Assembly (NCBI RefSeq): GCF_001440345.1
Contig: NZ_LJYX01000006.1
Coordinates: 558,001-622,000, forward strand
Direction: 5' to 3'
Source: Colwellia sp. TT2012
Lineage (GTDB): Bacteria; Pseudomonadota; Gammaproteobacteria; Enterobacterales; Alteromonadaceae
Length of the DNA stretch: 64,000 bases
Both the position numbers and the translations under genes were made by a program. Positions 25,085 to 33,567 of this stretch are shown here, one piece after another (within the stretch, counting starts at the first letter, position 1; the number at the start of each line of letters is the position of its first letter). The notes under the pieces are model-generated. The model saw only the letters and a program-made list of their open reading frames with translations. It was not told the DNA's origin and searched no databases.

Positions 25085-26074
25085 TTACAATTGGTAAATC
25101 TTAAGCGCATTGTCATACAGCAATGCGTTTTTTTCTTTTTTACTACACTGTTTAATCAAGGTGGACTCGAGAATATCTCGCCAATAGTCTTGATAGCTCT
25201 TGTTACTTAGCTTATTACCTACCTCACTTCCTACGCCATTACCGAGCTTCTTACCTACCTTATTAGCGAGTAAACACAGCGGAAAATTACTGGCTAACAT
25301 CACCCGTTCAATTGAAAACGCACCAATACAAAAGTTGCTAACCGCTGAAAACCAAGACATTTTATATTGTCGGTCGGTCATCTCCCAGCCTGAGCACTTA
25401 ATAAATACATTAGAGTATTTGGCTAGTGTAGTTATATGTTTTTGCCATAAGCGCCATGCATCACTATTAATATCTGTTGGCGGGAAGCCGGCATGATTGA
25501 TAATAAAGCTAAGCTGGCTATTATTGGCGATAGTTTGCCTTAATAGTGGCATGACTTCTTTGGCACTTTCATCCGCCAATGATAATTGCAGCTCAAAGAC
25601 TAAGTTGCTTACTTCATTAAGGCGGGCGAAATTACGCAGAGTGTTGTGATTCGCTAAGGTACTATAAGCTTGCTCATCAAGAATATGGCGAACACCAATC
25701 ATACTTGCGTGTTGCTGTAATTTGTCTAGCGTCTGGTTAAAGTCTAATGGTGTTGTTAATAGGTTGATGCTGGCAACTGTTCGACTCTTTTGACATGAGC
25801 CGCTTTCCATGGCTAAGTTATCAAGGTATTCAAGTTCACGCCAAGGTTTAGTATTGTCAAAGCCCGCTTCAATATGAACAAATCCCGCTAACTTTATTTT
25901 ATCCTGGGTTAATGAACTGGTTAAATTATCAATAGCCAAGTCTTTAATAGTAAAATCGCGCTGCAGCAGAGACTTATCTGGCCAAAAGGGTGGGTTTTCA
26001 CTGTTAAGCCAGTGATAGTCACCGAGTGAACGATTAAATAAATGTAGGTGTGGGTCAATGATATTAATAGTCAT
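25085..26074 (-). CDS. Amidohydrolase-family lactonase-like protein
   Basis: A 329-residue TIM-barrel protein of the COG3618/amidohydrolase-2 family, in which known members are L-fuconolactone and related sugar-lactone hydrolases. The N-terminal metal motif (IIDPHLHLFN), the internal HIEAG and the IINHAGFP strand are present, and a C-terminal ASNFPLCLL takes the usual place of the last active-site strand. Right after this strand an inserted segment of about 20 residues, rich in Gly, Lys, Val and Asn (NKVGKKLGNGVGSEVGNKLS), interrupts the family pattern; it is encoded by an imperfect short repeat (about 25200-25275). It is convergent with the dehydratase gene and adjacent to an SDR gene. Confidence 0.82.
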   Translation of the reverse strand: MTINIIDPHLHLFNRSLGDYHWLNSENPPFWPDKSLLQRDFTIKDLAIDNLTSSLTQDKIKLAGFVHIEAGFDNTKPWRELEYLDNLAMESGSCQKSRTVASINLLTTPLDFNQTLDKLQQHASMIGVRHILDEQAYSTLANHNTLRNFARLNEVSNLVFELQLSLADESAKEVMPLLRQTIANNSQLSFIINHAGFPPTDINSDAWRLWQKHITTLAKYSNVFIKCSGWEMTDRQYKMSWFSAVSNFCIGAFSIERVMLASNFPLCLLANKVGKKLGNGVGSEVGNKLSNKSYQDYWRDILESTLIKQCSKKEKNALLYDNALKIYQL

Positions 26075-26120
26075 AGTGTTTAGCTTTGCAGGGTTTTAAC
26101 TTTTTATATGCTAATAAATG

Positions 26121-26846
26121 CTATTGTGCGGTATAGCCGCCATCAATCACTTGTAAACTGCCGGTGATAAATTTGGCCTTATCTGACGCCAAAAATAGTA
26201 CCAATTCAGCAACTTCTTCTGGCTGCCCTAAGCGCTGTAGTGGTTGTAACTGTTCTTCTGCTCTATGCACAGCAGCTTTATCGGCACCTGATTTTTGACA
26301 ATAGTTATCAATTGCTTGGTGATAAAGTGGTGTTTCAATAGTGCCAGGGCAAACGGCATTAGCACGAATGTTGAAGGCCGCATAATCAAGGGCAGTGGTT
26401 TTAGCGATAGAGGCTAGGGCACTTTTAGTTAAGTTGTAAGCAAACGAGTTATGCTTGGCAATTAGCGCCTGATCTGAAGCCATCAAGATGATGGCGCCAT
26501 TTTTATTGGCTTTCATACTCGGTAAAACGGCTTTTATTGCCGCATAGGCACCCTTGACATTAATGCTAAAGACTTTATCTAAATCAGCTTCACTGGTGTT
26601 TTCTATATTGGCAGAAAAATGAATGCCCGCGTTAGATATCAAAACATTTATCGTGTTTTGCTCGGCAATATCATTAATTATTGCGGTTACTTGGGCTAAG
26701 TTGCTGACATCACATTGACGAAAATCACCATGGGCAGAAGGGGATAAGTCTAAATTAAAAACTCGATAATCATTATCGACAAAGAGTTTTACCATACTTA
26801 AGCCAATACCAGAGCTGCCACCGGTGATCACACACACTTTTTTCAT
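26121..26846 (-). CDS. Short-chain dehydrogenase/reductase (SDR)
   Basis: A 241-residue classical SDR. The nucleotide-binding TGGSSGIGLSM, the NAG motif (LISNAGIHFS), the catalytic YNLTK and the PGTIETPL segment are visible. The C-terminal RLGQPEEVAELVLFLASD is typical of sugar and steroid dehydrogenases. It is 46 bases upstream of the amidohydrolase gene in transcription order, so the two probably form an operon. With the dehydratase and aldolase opposite, a pathway of sugar oxidation, lactone opening, dehydration and aldol cleavage is plausible. Confidence 0.88.
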   Translation of the reverse strand: MKKVCVITGGSSGIGLSMVKLFVDNDYRVFNLDLSPSAHGDFRQCDVSNLAQVTAIINDIAEQNTINVLISNAGIHFSANIENTSEADLDKVFSINVKGAYAAIKAVLPSMKANKNGAIILMASDQALIAKHNSFAYNLTKSALASIAKTTALDYAAFNIRANAVCPGTIETPLYHQAIDNYCQKSGADKAAVHRAEEQLQPLQRLGQPEEVAELVLFLASDKAKFITGSLQVIDGGYTAQ

Positions 26847-26984
26847 TAAATTTACTCAATTAATTCAATTATGATAAATGATACCTGTAAGCTTAGTTAA
26901 CTTCCATTAAGTTCAGTGTCATTATGTTCAGTTCCATTTACTTTGCGTGTATAATATTGGCAATTCGTTTAATGAGGTTTTTCC

Positions 26985-27455
26985 ATGAGAGCTTGTGGTG
27001 TAGAAATTAAAAGTAATGATGCAATTATTTGTATCATGTCAAAAGAAAATAACTTGTATGATATTCCTCATACGCGGGTACAAAAAATTAGCCTTGATAA
27101 CGCGGGTGATGCCGAGCAAGTGAAAAAATTTCAATTTGCTTTCGCCAAGTTGATGGAAGATTACCAAGTTACTCATGTACAAATTAAAGGTCGCGCTTTA
27201 AAAGGTAAATTTTCTGGCGGGCCTATTGGCTTTAAGATTGAAGCGGCTATTCAATTAATTAGTGAATTAAACGTGGAAATTTTAGCGGGTAGCTTCATTA
27301 AAAAAGAATTGTCGAAAAGCCAAGTGAATATCGATTTTCGTGATACTGGCTTAAAGCAATATCAAGAACAAGCCTTTACCACTGTTTTTGCTTATTTTGA
27401 AGCTCAAAATAATGCCTATAACGTACAACCTGAAAATAATAACCAAGCAGATTAA
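26985..27455 (+). CDS. DUF3010 family protein
   Basis: A 156-residue soluble protein of a family found in gammaproteobacteria and known by its start MRACGVEIKSNDAIIC. The sequence alternates strands and helices (KKFQFAFAKLMEDYQVTHVQ, GGPIGFKIEAAIQLI) with an RNase H-like look, but no function is established. It has its own ribosome site (GAGG) and is followed by a strong terminator, so it is probably transcribed alone. No partner gene is obvious. Confidence 0.85.
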   Translation: MRACGVEIKSNDAIICIMSKENNLYDIPHTRVQKISLDNAGDAEQVKKFQFAFAKLMEDYQVTHVQIKGRALKGKFSGGPIGFKIEAAIQLISELNVEILAGSFIKKELSKSQVNIDFRDTGLKQYQEQAFTTVFAYFEAQNNAYNVQPENNNQAD

Positions 27456-27519
27456 AGTTTTCTAATACGGATGATTAAGTACGTATTTATAAATTTTTGT
27501 TGAGATGAAAGTTTGACAT

Positions 27520-27557
27520 AAAAAAGCTTAGTGATAATAAATCACTAAGCTTTTTTT
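27520..27557 (+). terminator. Intrinsic terminator after the DUF3010 gene
   Basis: A 16-base stem (AAAAAAGCTTAGTGAT with its complement), loop AATAA, followed by a T run. The A-rich left side also allows it to work in the other direction. Confidence 0.92.
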
Positions 27558-27740
27558 ATTTTTCAGCTATGAAACAATCATAAATTATATGAGGTAGGCA
27601 TTGTTGCATTCTAATATTAAGCTAAATAGCTGTGCAACTTACCGATTTTGTAGTTATATTTATTTCTTTAAAAGGACTTTTACTTCATATAGGATATCTA
27701 TAGTTAATAGGGAATCTTGTTTTGTTTAAGGATAGTTAGT

Positions 27741-28889
27741 GTGATTTTTAGAAGTTGTCTTACTACGTTTTTAGTTGTTTTTATTACCTCTTGCTCTAGC
27801 TATTCAAAAAGTCCTGCTCCTACACAAGCGTTTGAACAAATAGTGCTTAACTATGCTTTATTCGGCGCTAAAGCCGAGCAAGCAAAGATTACAGATGATA
27901 TCTTTTATTTGACAAAAGAGCAGAAAGACAAAATTTTGACTCAAGTCAATAAAAGGATTGCGTTAGGGAAACCTAGGCATACTGCGTTGTCTGAAGTATT
28001 GCAGTCACGCTTAAGTGATTTTACTTATTATGGTAAGACATATAACGCAGAGGAAGGGGCGAGGTTAAACAAAGGCAATTGCATGAGCCTAGCAGTTATC
28101 ACGGGAGCTTTTGCTGAGGTGATAGGCCTTGAATATAGCTTTAGAGAAATCACTACACTGCCTATCTTTGATAAACAGAATAACTTGATTTTGTCATCAT
28201 CTCATGTACAAACTATTATATATGACGATAGATTTTTACCGGAAGATGGTTTTTTCTATATATCTAAGCCAAGTATTGTCATCGACTATTTTCCTAGTAG
28301 TGGCAACAGAGTTGGGCGTAAAGTCTCTAAATCCGCCTTCATTTCTCTGTATTATAAGAATCTTGCTGCAGATGCTCTTATTAATAATCAGCTTTCTGAA
28401 GCGTTCAACTTGGCTGAAAAATCATACCAATATGATAGCTCAAATATTGCTGTAATTAATTTACTGGGCGTTATTCATCGTCGGGCAGGGGATAATATAT
28501 CGGCTGAAAATATCTATAAGACAGGAATGAAAGTAGATTCATCACATTTAGCATTATTAAGTAATTATATGGTGTTATTAAAAAGTGAGCAGCGTTTTGT
28601 TGAGGCTAATCGAATAGAACAAAAACTTGATTTACTTGATGATCCCAATCCATATCAGTGGTTAGAGCAAGCTTATGCTGCTAAAAACAACCGGAAAGCG
28701 GCTTTGTATTTTAAAAAAGCATTAAAAAAAGCGCCTTACTTACATCAAGCATATATGGGACTTTATCAAATTCATTTAGCTGAAGGTCAAAAGCTGCAGG
28801 CAAAACTAATGTTAAGCAAAGCACTCGAGTGGACTTATGAAGCCGAAGAAAGGAAGTTGTATAAATATAAATTATATAGCTTGAGATAG
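27741..28889 (+). CDS. Lipoprotein with transglutaminase-like and TPR regions
   Basis: A 382-residue protein from the GTG at 27741, chosen because AAGGA lies eight bases upstream and a lipoprotein signal follows (VVFITSC). An upstream TTG at 27717 is in frame but weaker. The first half includes ARLNKGNCMSLAVITGAFAEV, which looks like the active-site Cys segment of transglutaminase/NlpC-type folds, and a later His (SSHVQTII) and Asp (VIDYFP) fit a triad. The second half is a set of tetratricopeptide repeats (about residues 205-375). It is probably an envelope protein that binds or processes another protein. No family with a known role is recognised. Confidence 0.75.
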   Translation: MIFRSCLTTFLVVFITSCSSYSKSPAPTQAFEQIVLNYALFGAKAEQAKITDDIFYLTKEQKDKILTQVNKRIALGKPRHTALSEVLQSRLSDFTYYGKTYNAEEGARLNKGNCMSLAVITGAFAEVIGLEYSFREITTLPIFDKQNNLILSSSHVQTIIYDDRFLPEDGFFYISKPSIVIDYFPSSGNRVGRKVSKSAFISLYYKNLAADALINNQLSEAFNLAEKSYQYDSSNIAVINLLGVIHRRAGDNISAENIYKTGMKVDSSHLALLSNYMVLLKSEQRFVEANRIEQKLDLLDDPNPYQWLEQAYAAKNNRKAALYFKKALKKAPYLHQAYMGLYQIHLAEGQKLQAKLMLSKALEWTYEAEERKLYKYKLYSLR

Positions 28890-29076
28890 TACTGAAGGCC
28901 TATGGCTCTCAATCCTAGGCATTTTTATTTATACAAAAGTAACGAAATATGTTCCTTTTTTTATCTAGACTATTTAAAAAGTGTTAATAACATGATTTAA
29001 TCAAACGCATGTTTGAAACTGTAAGTTCAGAGTGGTTTGTTTTTATCAAACCCAAAAGTAGCCATTGGAGAAAGTC

Positions 29077-30873
29077 ATGCCAGAGTATAAAGCACCGATC
29101 AGAGACATTAAATTTGTTATGCAAGAGTTGCTTAATTGCGATAATCATTATCAAAAATTAGGTTATGAAGATGCTAGTTTAGATATGGTTGATGCCATTA
29201 TTAGCGAAGCAGCAAAATTTGCTGAGCAAGTCGTCGCGCCTATAAATCAAATAGGTGATGAACAAGGCTGTACTTGGAAAGATGGTGAAGTGACAACTCC
29301 TGATGGCTTTAAAGACGCTTATCAACAATATGTTGCCGGCGGTTGGCCAACATTAGCACAAAGTGTTGAATTTGGTGGACAAGGTTTACCCCATTCATTA
29401 AACACCGCCATCACTGAGATTTTCTCTAGCGCGAATCATAGTTTTGCCATGTACCCAGGTTTAAGTCATGGCGCATTAGCGACCATTGAAGCCCATGGTA
29501 GTGAACAGCTAAAAAATAAATTCATCCCTAAATTAGTTGCAGGGTCTTGGACTGGGACAATGTGCTTAACTGAATCACATTGTGGTACCGATTTGGGCAT
29601 GTTACGCACCAAAGCCGAGTTAAATGACGATGGTAGTTACAGCTTAACCGGTTCGAAAATATTTATTTCTGCCGGTGAACACGACCTATCCGACAATATT
29701 GTTCATATTGTTATTGCCAGGATCCCTGGCTCGCCAGCAGGTAGTAAAGGTATTTCGTTATTTATTGTGCCGAAGTTTAATGTTACCGATGATGGTGACA
29801 TTAGCGAGCGTAATGCCGTTTCTTGTGGCTCTATTGAACACAAGATGGGTATTAACGCTAATGCAACTTGTGTGATTAACTTTGATGGCGCTAAAGGCTA
29901 TTTAATTGGCGAAATCAATCGTGGCTTAAATTGCATGTTTACCTTTATGAATGTTGCCCGTTTAGGTGTGGCTACTGAAGGTGTTGCTGCTGCAGAGGCA
30001 TCATTTCAAGGCGCATTAGCTTATGCCAAAGATCGATTGCAGATGCGCTCTTTATCAGGCGTGAAGAATCCTAATGGTCCAGCAGATGCCATCATAGTTC
30101 ATCCCGATGTTCGTCGTATGTTATTAACACAGAAGTCTATTGCAGAAGGTGGTCGAGCACTGATTGCCTATTTAGCGCAATTAGTAGATATCGGCCATGT
30201 AAGTACATGTGAAGAGGAAAAAGCAGCAGCAGAAACTAAACTCGCTTTATTAACACCGATTGCTAAAGCTTTCCTTACGGAACTAGGTTTAGAGTGTACC
30301 GGTCATGGAGTACAGGTTTTTGGCGGCCACGGCTTTATTAAAGAGTGGGGCATGGAGCAACTAATGCGTGATACTAAAATTAGTTGTTTATATGAAGGCA
30401 CGACTGGTATTCAAGCATTAGATTTATTGGCTAGAAAAATATTAGGCTCTAAGGGAAAAATTCTCAAAGCTTTTGCCAGTGAAGTAACCACATTCTGTTT
30501 AGATAATGCTGATGATGATGCCATGCAAGAGTTTATTCAACCCATTAGGAGCTTTGGTGGCGATTGGCAGAAAATGACCGAGAAAGTCGGTGCAAGAGCC
30601 ATGAAAAACCCAGACGAGATCGGCGCTGCTTCTGTTGATTACTTGATGTATTCAGGCTATTTAACCCTGGCTTATTTTTGGGCGAAAATGGCAAAAGTGG
30701 CGCAAGATAAACTCGAAGAGGGTAGTGATGATGAGGCATTTTATCAAGCAAAAATTAAAACTGCCCGTTTTTACTTTCAACGTATATTACCACGCGCTAA
30801 AGGTCATGCCGCTTGTGTTGAAAATGGTGGTCAATCGATGATGGCACTAGATGCAGATGATTTTTCTTTTTAA
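29077..30873 (+). CDS. Acyl-CoA dehydrogenase, long form with C-terminal extension
   Basis: A 598-residue FAD enzyme that introduces the alpha-beta double bond into acyl-CoA in fatty acid oxidation. The start is the ATG at 29077, with GGAG ahead. Family motifs are WTGTMCLTESHCGTDLG (FAD/substrate binding), GSKIFISAGEHD, HKMGINANATCV, FGGHGFIKEWGMEQLMRD and the catalytic-base segment CLYEGTTGIQALDL. The extra C-terminal domain of about 130 residues is typical of the larger class used by marine gammaproteobacteria for beta-oxidation. A related gene, fadD, lies further along the window. Confidence 0.93.
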   Translation: MPEYKAPIRDIKFVMQELLNCDNHYQKLGYEDASLDMVDAIISEAAKFAEQVVAPINQIGDEQGCTWKDGEVTTPDGFKDAYQQYVAGGWPTLAQSVEFGGQGLPHSLNTAITEIFSSANHSFAMYPGLSHGALATIEAHGSEQLKNKFIPKLVAGSWTGTMCLTESHCGTDLGMLRTKAELNDDGSYSLTGSKIFISAGEHDLSDNIVHIVIARIPGSPAGSKGISLFIVPKFNVTDDGDISERNAVSCGSIEHKMGINANATCVINFDGAKGYLIGEINRGLNCMFTFMNVARLGVATEGVAAAEASFQGALAYAKDRLQMRSLSGVKNPNGPADAIIVHPDVRRMLLTQKSIAEGGRALIAYLAQLVDIGHVSTCEEEKAAAETKLALLTPIAKAFLTELGLECTGHGVQVFGGHGFIKEWGMEQLMRDTKISCLYEGTTGIQALDLLARKILGSKGKILKAFASEVTTFCLDNADDDAMQEFIQPIRSFGGDWQKMTEKVGARAMKNPDEIGAASVDYLMYSGYLTLAYFWAKMAKVAQDKLEEGSDDEAFYQAKIKTARFYFQRILPRAKGHAACVENGGQSMMALDADDFSF

Positions 30874-30926
30874 ATTTTTTTAAGGGAAATGTTTTTATAA
30901 CCGTTAAAATCTTGTATTAAAACTAA

Positions 30927-30967
30927 TAAAAAAGCGCCTATCGATTAAACTCGACAAGCGCTTTTTT
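30927..30967 (+). terminator. Intrinsic terminator after acyl-CoA dehydrogenase
   Basis: Inverted repeat AAAAAAGCGC and GCGCTTTTTT separated by about 20 bases that can pair partly (TCGA). It can serve both the dehydrogenase and the convergent M49-like gene. Confidence 0.8.
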
Positions 30968-30996
30968 GTAGCTTGTTATTTGTTATATTTATAGTA

Positions 30997-32721
30997 CTAA
31001 AGTCCTAATACTTGTTTGCCTTGCTTGAAGAAAATATCTACCGGAATGTTCGCCGCTTCTAAACGGGCTAAATCTGCGGCCAGGGTTTCACCAATAACAC
31101 CACTCTCTTTCAGTAATTTATCAACACCTTGATAATCGCCATTACCTTGCAGCGTTAATATCAGTTCAGACAACGAGTCAATTGCTGCGGTCATCTTTTC
31201 AATATTAATGCTATATAAACCCTGCTCATTACGGCTGAAGGCACCATGTTCTTGGAAATAATTAAAACGTACCATGTTGGCCTTCCCGTGAGCTGAACTT
31301 GCGCCAAAGCGAATTGAACGGAAAATTCCGGCCATAAAGGTAGTGTAATAATCTTCTAAGGTGCCGTCTGTGATTGCGCCTTTAATAAGTAACTGACGAA
31401 TCATGTATAAACCAAGAATATCGGCTTTACCTTCCTCTAGTGCAGAAGCATGTTCTTTTAATGCTTGGCGAACTGGTCCTTGACCGTTAAGGGTATTTTT
31501 AATGCCTAAACCATGAGCAACTTCATGAAACATGGTATTAGCAAAGAAACCGGTAAAGGTAACGTTCTTACGCTGCTCAGGCACGATAAGGGTGTCAGCT
31601 ATTGGTAACATGATGGCATCAAACTTTGCTCGCATGGCATTTTTTAATTGTAAACGTCTGGTGCCTTTTTTCAGTTGCACTTCTTCGTCATTAGGTAAGT
31701 TGATAGCGATGGTTTTACTACCCGAATTAGCATGTCCGGCATAATAAATAACATCATAAGCATTTAAGTCGGCATCAGAGCCTGGTACTTCAGCTTTATA
31801 CTTCTTTGGTACAGGTAAACCCTTTTGCAGCTCAGGCAAAAATTGAGCATATTTAGCCAGTTTCTTACTCCAAGCTAAATCTTTAATTAATACGTATGAT
31901 TCAAAAGCGGCGCGATAACCATAAAGTTGATCTTCATAGTTTTCAATGGGACCAATCACCACATCAATAGGGTTATTTTTCATATCCATCCAGGCGTAAT
32001 CTGAGGCTTGATAGTCATCGGTACGTAATGCTTGCGCACGCATGGTGAGATAATTAGCAAACTCTTTATCATCGGCAAATTTTGAAGCTTCATCCAGTAT
32101 TGCCGCAGCACGGTTCATTTTGTCATGATAAATCTCAGAATAAGCAACACTCATTAATTTACCGTTTTCATCACGTCTTACAACAGAATAAAGGCCCTTC
32201 TTATCGCTAAAGTCACTTTGTTCAAATTCGACTTTTGTCATGTCACTAGGATAAAATTCAGCACCGTGCGCTTTTGTAACCGCTTGGCTTAAAAATACCT
32301 TATCACCATCAAGACGATCCCAAGGGCCGTAGTTTTGCTCAGCAAAGCGCCTTACTTTTTCATCACTAATGCTAGCTAAAAAACTTTGTTTGTCTTGAGA
32401 ATATGCTTGCTGCCAAAACAAGTCATCCATTATTTTAGAGGCATCAATAAGTAAAGCTAACATTTGCTTCTGGTTGGTCGATAAATGGCTTAAATCAGCC
32501 GTAAGGGTGACTTCTTTGTATATGTTTAAACGGCTCTCAAAGCCAGCAAGCAGTTCTGGTTGGTTTTCCGCCTTTAGCTGTACTTTTTTATGGCTTGGCG
32601 TTTTTTGTTCAATGGCACTCTTGTTAGCGCTAGTCGATTCATCGGTATTGTTGCATGCGGTTAACGTGGTGCTAGCAAGTAATACTACAGCGGCAATTTT
32701 TGTTAGTTTTAGTGCTTTCAT
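30997..32721 (-). CDS. M49-like metallopeptidase lipoprotein (DPP III homologue)
   Basis: A 574-residue protein related to dipeptidyl peptidase III, family M49. A lipoprotein signal (VVLLASTTLTAC) places it in the envelope rather than the cytoplasm. The zinc motif is FHEVAHGLG near residue 395, that is HExxH, while classical M49 enzymes have HExxxH (HELLGH). The second zinc region, EEGKADILGLYMI near residue 428, has the expected Glu and Asp. So the fold is M49 but the zinc site has the shorter spacing found in few members (I recall HEISH in Caldithrix). It stands alone between two terminators. Substrate is unknown; peptide breakdown in the periplasm is likely. Confidence 0.82.
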   Translation of the reverse strand: MKALKLTKIAAVVLLASTTLTACNNTDESTSANKSAIEQKTPSHKKVQLKAENQPELLAGFESRLNIYKEVTLTADLSHLSTNQKQMLALLIDASKIMDDLFWQQAYSQDKQSFLASISDEKVRRFAEQNYGPWDRLDGDKVFLSQAVTKAHGAEFYPSDMTKVEFEQSDFSDKKGLYSVVRRDENGKLMSVAYSEIYHDKMNRAAAILDEASKFADDKEFANYLTMRAQALRTDDYQASDYAWMDMKNNPIDVVIGPIENYEDQLYGYRAAFESYVLIKDLAWSKKLAKYAQFLPELQKGLPVPKKYKAEVPGSDADLNAYDVIYYAGHANSGSKTIAINLPNDEEVQLKKGTRRLQLKNAMRAKFDAIMLPIADTLIVPEQRKNVTFTGFFANTMFHEVAHGLGIKNTLNGQGPVRQALKEHASALEEGKADILGLYMIRQLLIKGAITDGTLEDYYTTFMAGIFRSIRFGASSAHGKANMVRFNYFQEHGAFSRNEQGLYSINIEKMTAAIDSLSELILTLQGNGDYQGVDKLLKESGVIGETLAADLARLEAANIPVDIFFKQGKQVLGL

Positions 32722-32881
32722 AGCAGGTCTCTATAAATAAGTTGCCTAGAGACTAAAAAAAAATGAAGCTGAGTGCAATAGAAAGGAGGAATTTAATTGC
32801 TTAACGCTAACGGCCTTTTGTAAACGTAAGCTCAAGAGAGCAAAAAGGAAATGTTAAAAAGGGTAAGGCAATTTTAGGCAT

Positions 32882-32909
32882 AAAAAAACCGACCTAGGTC
32901 GGTTTTTTA
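32882..32909 (-). terminator. Intrinsic terminator downstream of rpsT
   Basis: Perfect hairpin ACCGACCTAGGTCGGT flanked by A and T runs, 60 bases past the rpsT stop in its direction of transcription. Confidence 0.92.
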
Positions 32910-32970
32910 ATCATTCATCAAGATTAACTAGATGAAGATAATTCATAAAATAATACAGTTTAAGCAATAA

Positions 32971-33231
32971 TTAAAGTGCTTTGATCTTTGCATTTAAACG
33001 GCTCTTACTACGAGCTGCTTTATTTTTATGAATAAGACCTTTACTTGCGTAACGATCTAAAATCGGTGTAACAGCAGCAAATTCTTTTGTTGCTACATCT
33101 TTGTCACCAGCTGCAATTGCTGCTAATACTTTTTTAACTAAAGTACGCATCATTGAGCGACGACTTGCATTATGTTGACGGCGCTTTTCAGATTGTACTG
33201 CGCGCTTCTTAGCTTGCTTTGAGTTAGCCAA
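32971..33231 (-). CDS. rpsT: 30S ribosomal protein S20
   Basis: An 86-residue basic protein that binds the 5' domain of 16S rRNA. It starts with [18 protein letters not shown], the standard S20 opening, and ends with [17 protein letters not shown]. The gene is single and divergent from murJ, the arrangement seen in many gammaproteobacteria. GGAG precedes the ATG. A terminator follows. Confidence 0.98.
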   Translation of the reverse strand: MANSKQAKKRAVQSEKRRQHNASRRSMMRTLVKKVLAAIAAGDKDVATKEFAAVTPILDRYASKGLIHKNKAARSKSRLNAKIKAL

Positions 33232-33567
33232 GGTGATCTCCTAAAAGATTGATTATAAGCTTAAATTTAAGGCGACGAAATATGCCTTTTTTTTAGCTGC
33301 TTGTCAAATGATTTAATTGTTTAATATGTATTTCAACGATAAAAAAGCAATTAAAAAGAATATGGTTGATGTTTACGACAAAAATCTTCGCCGATAGAAC
33401 AAATCATGTTGTGAACAGCGGTAAGTATACATTGTTTAAATGGCTAAAATCATCACATAATACACATTATTTATTTTTGCTTTATTTTTGCTTTATTTTT
33501 ACGTTATTTTCGCTTAAGTGTTGCGCTATTAAACAACCAAAAATGACCTTGGTTGGGGGATGTTTTT
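33232..33567. other. Divergent intergenic region rpsT-murJ
   Basis: A 336-base AT-rich gap that should contain the rpsT promoter and the promoter of the murJ-ribF-ileS run. A plus-strand frame at 33366-33575 runs through it but looks non-coding. No site can be placed with confidence. Confidence 0.4.
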
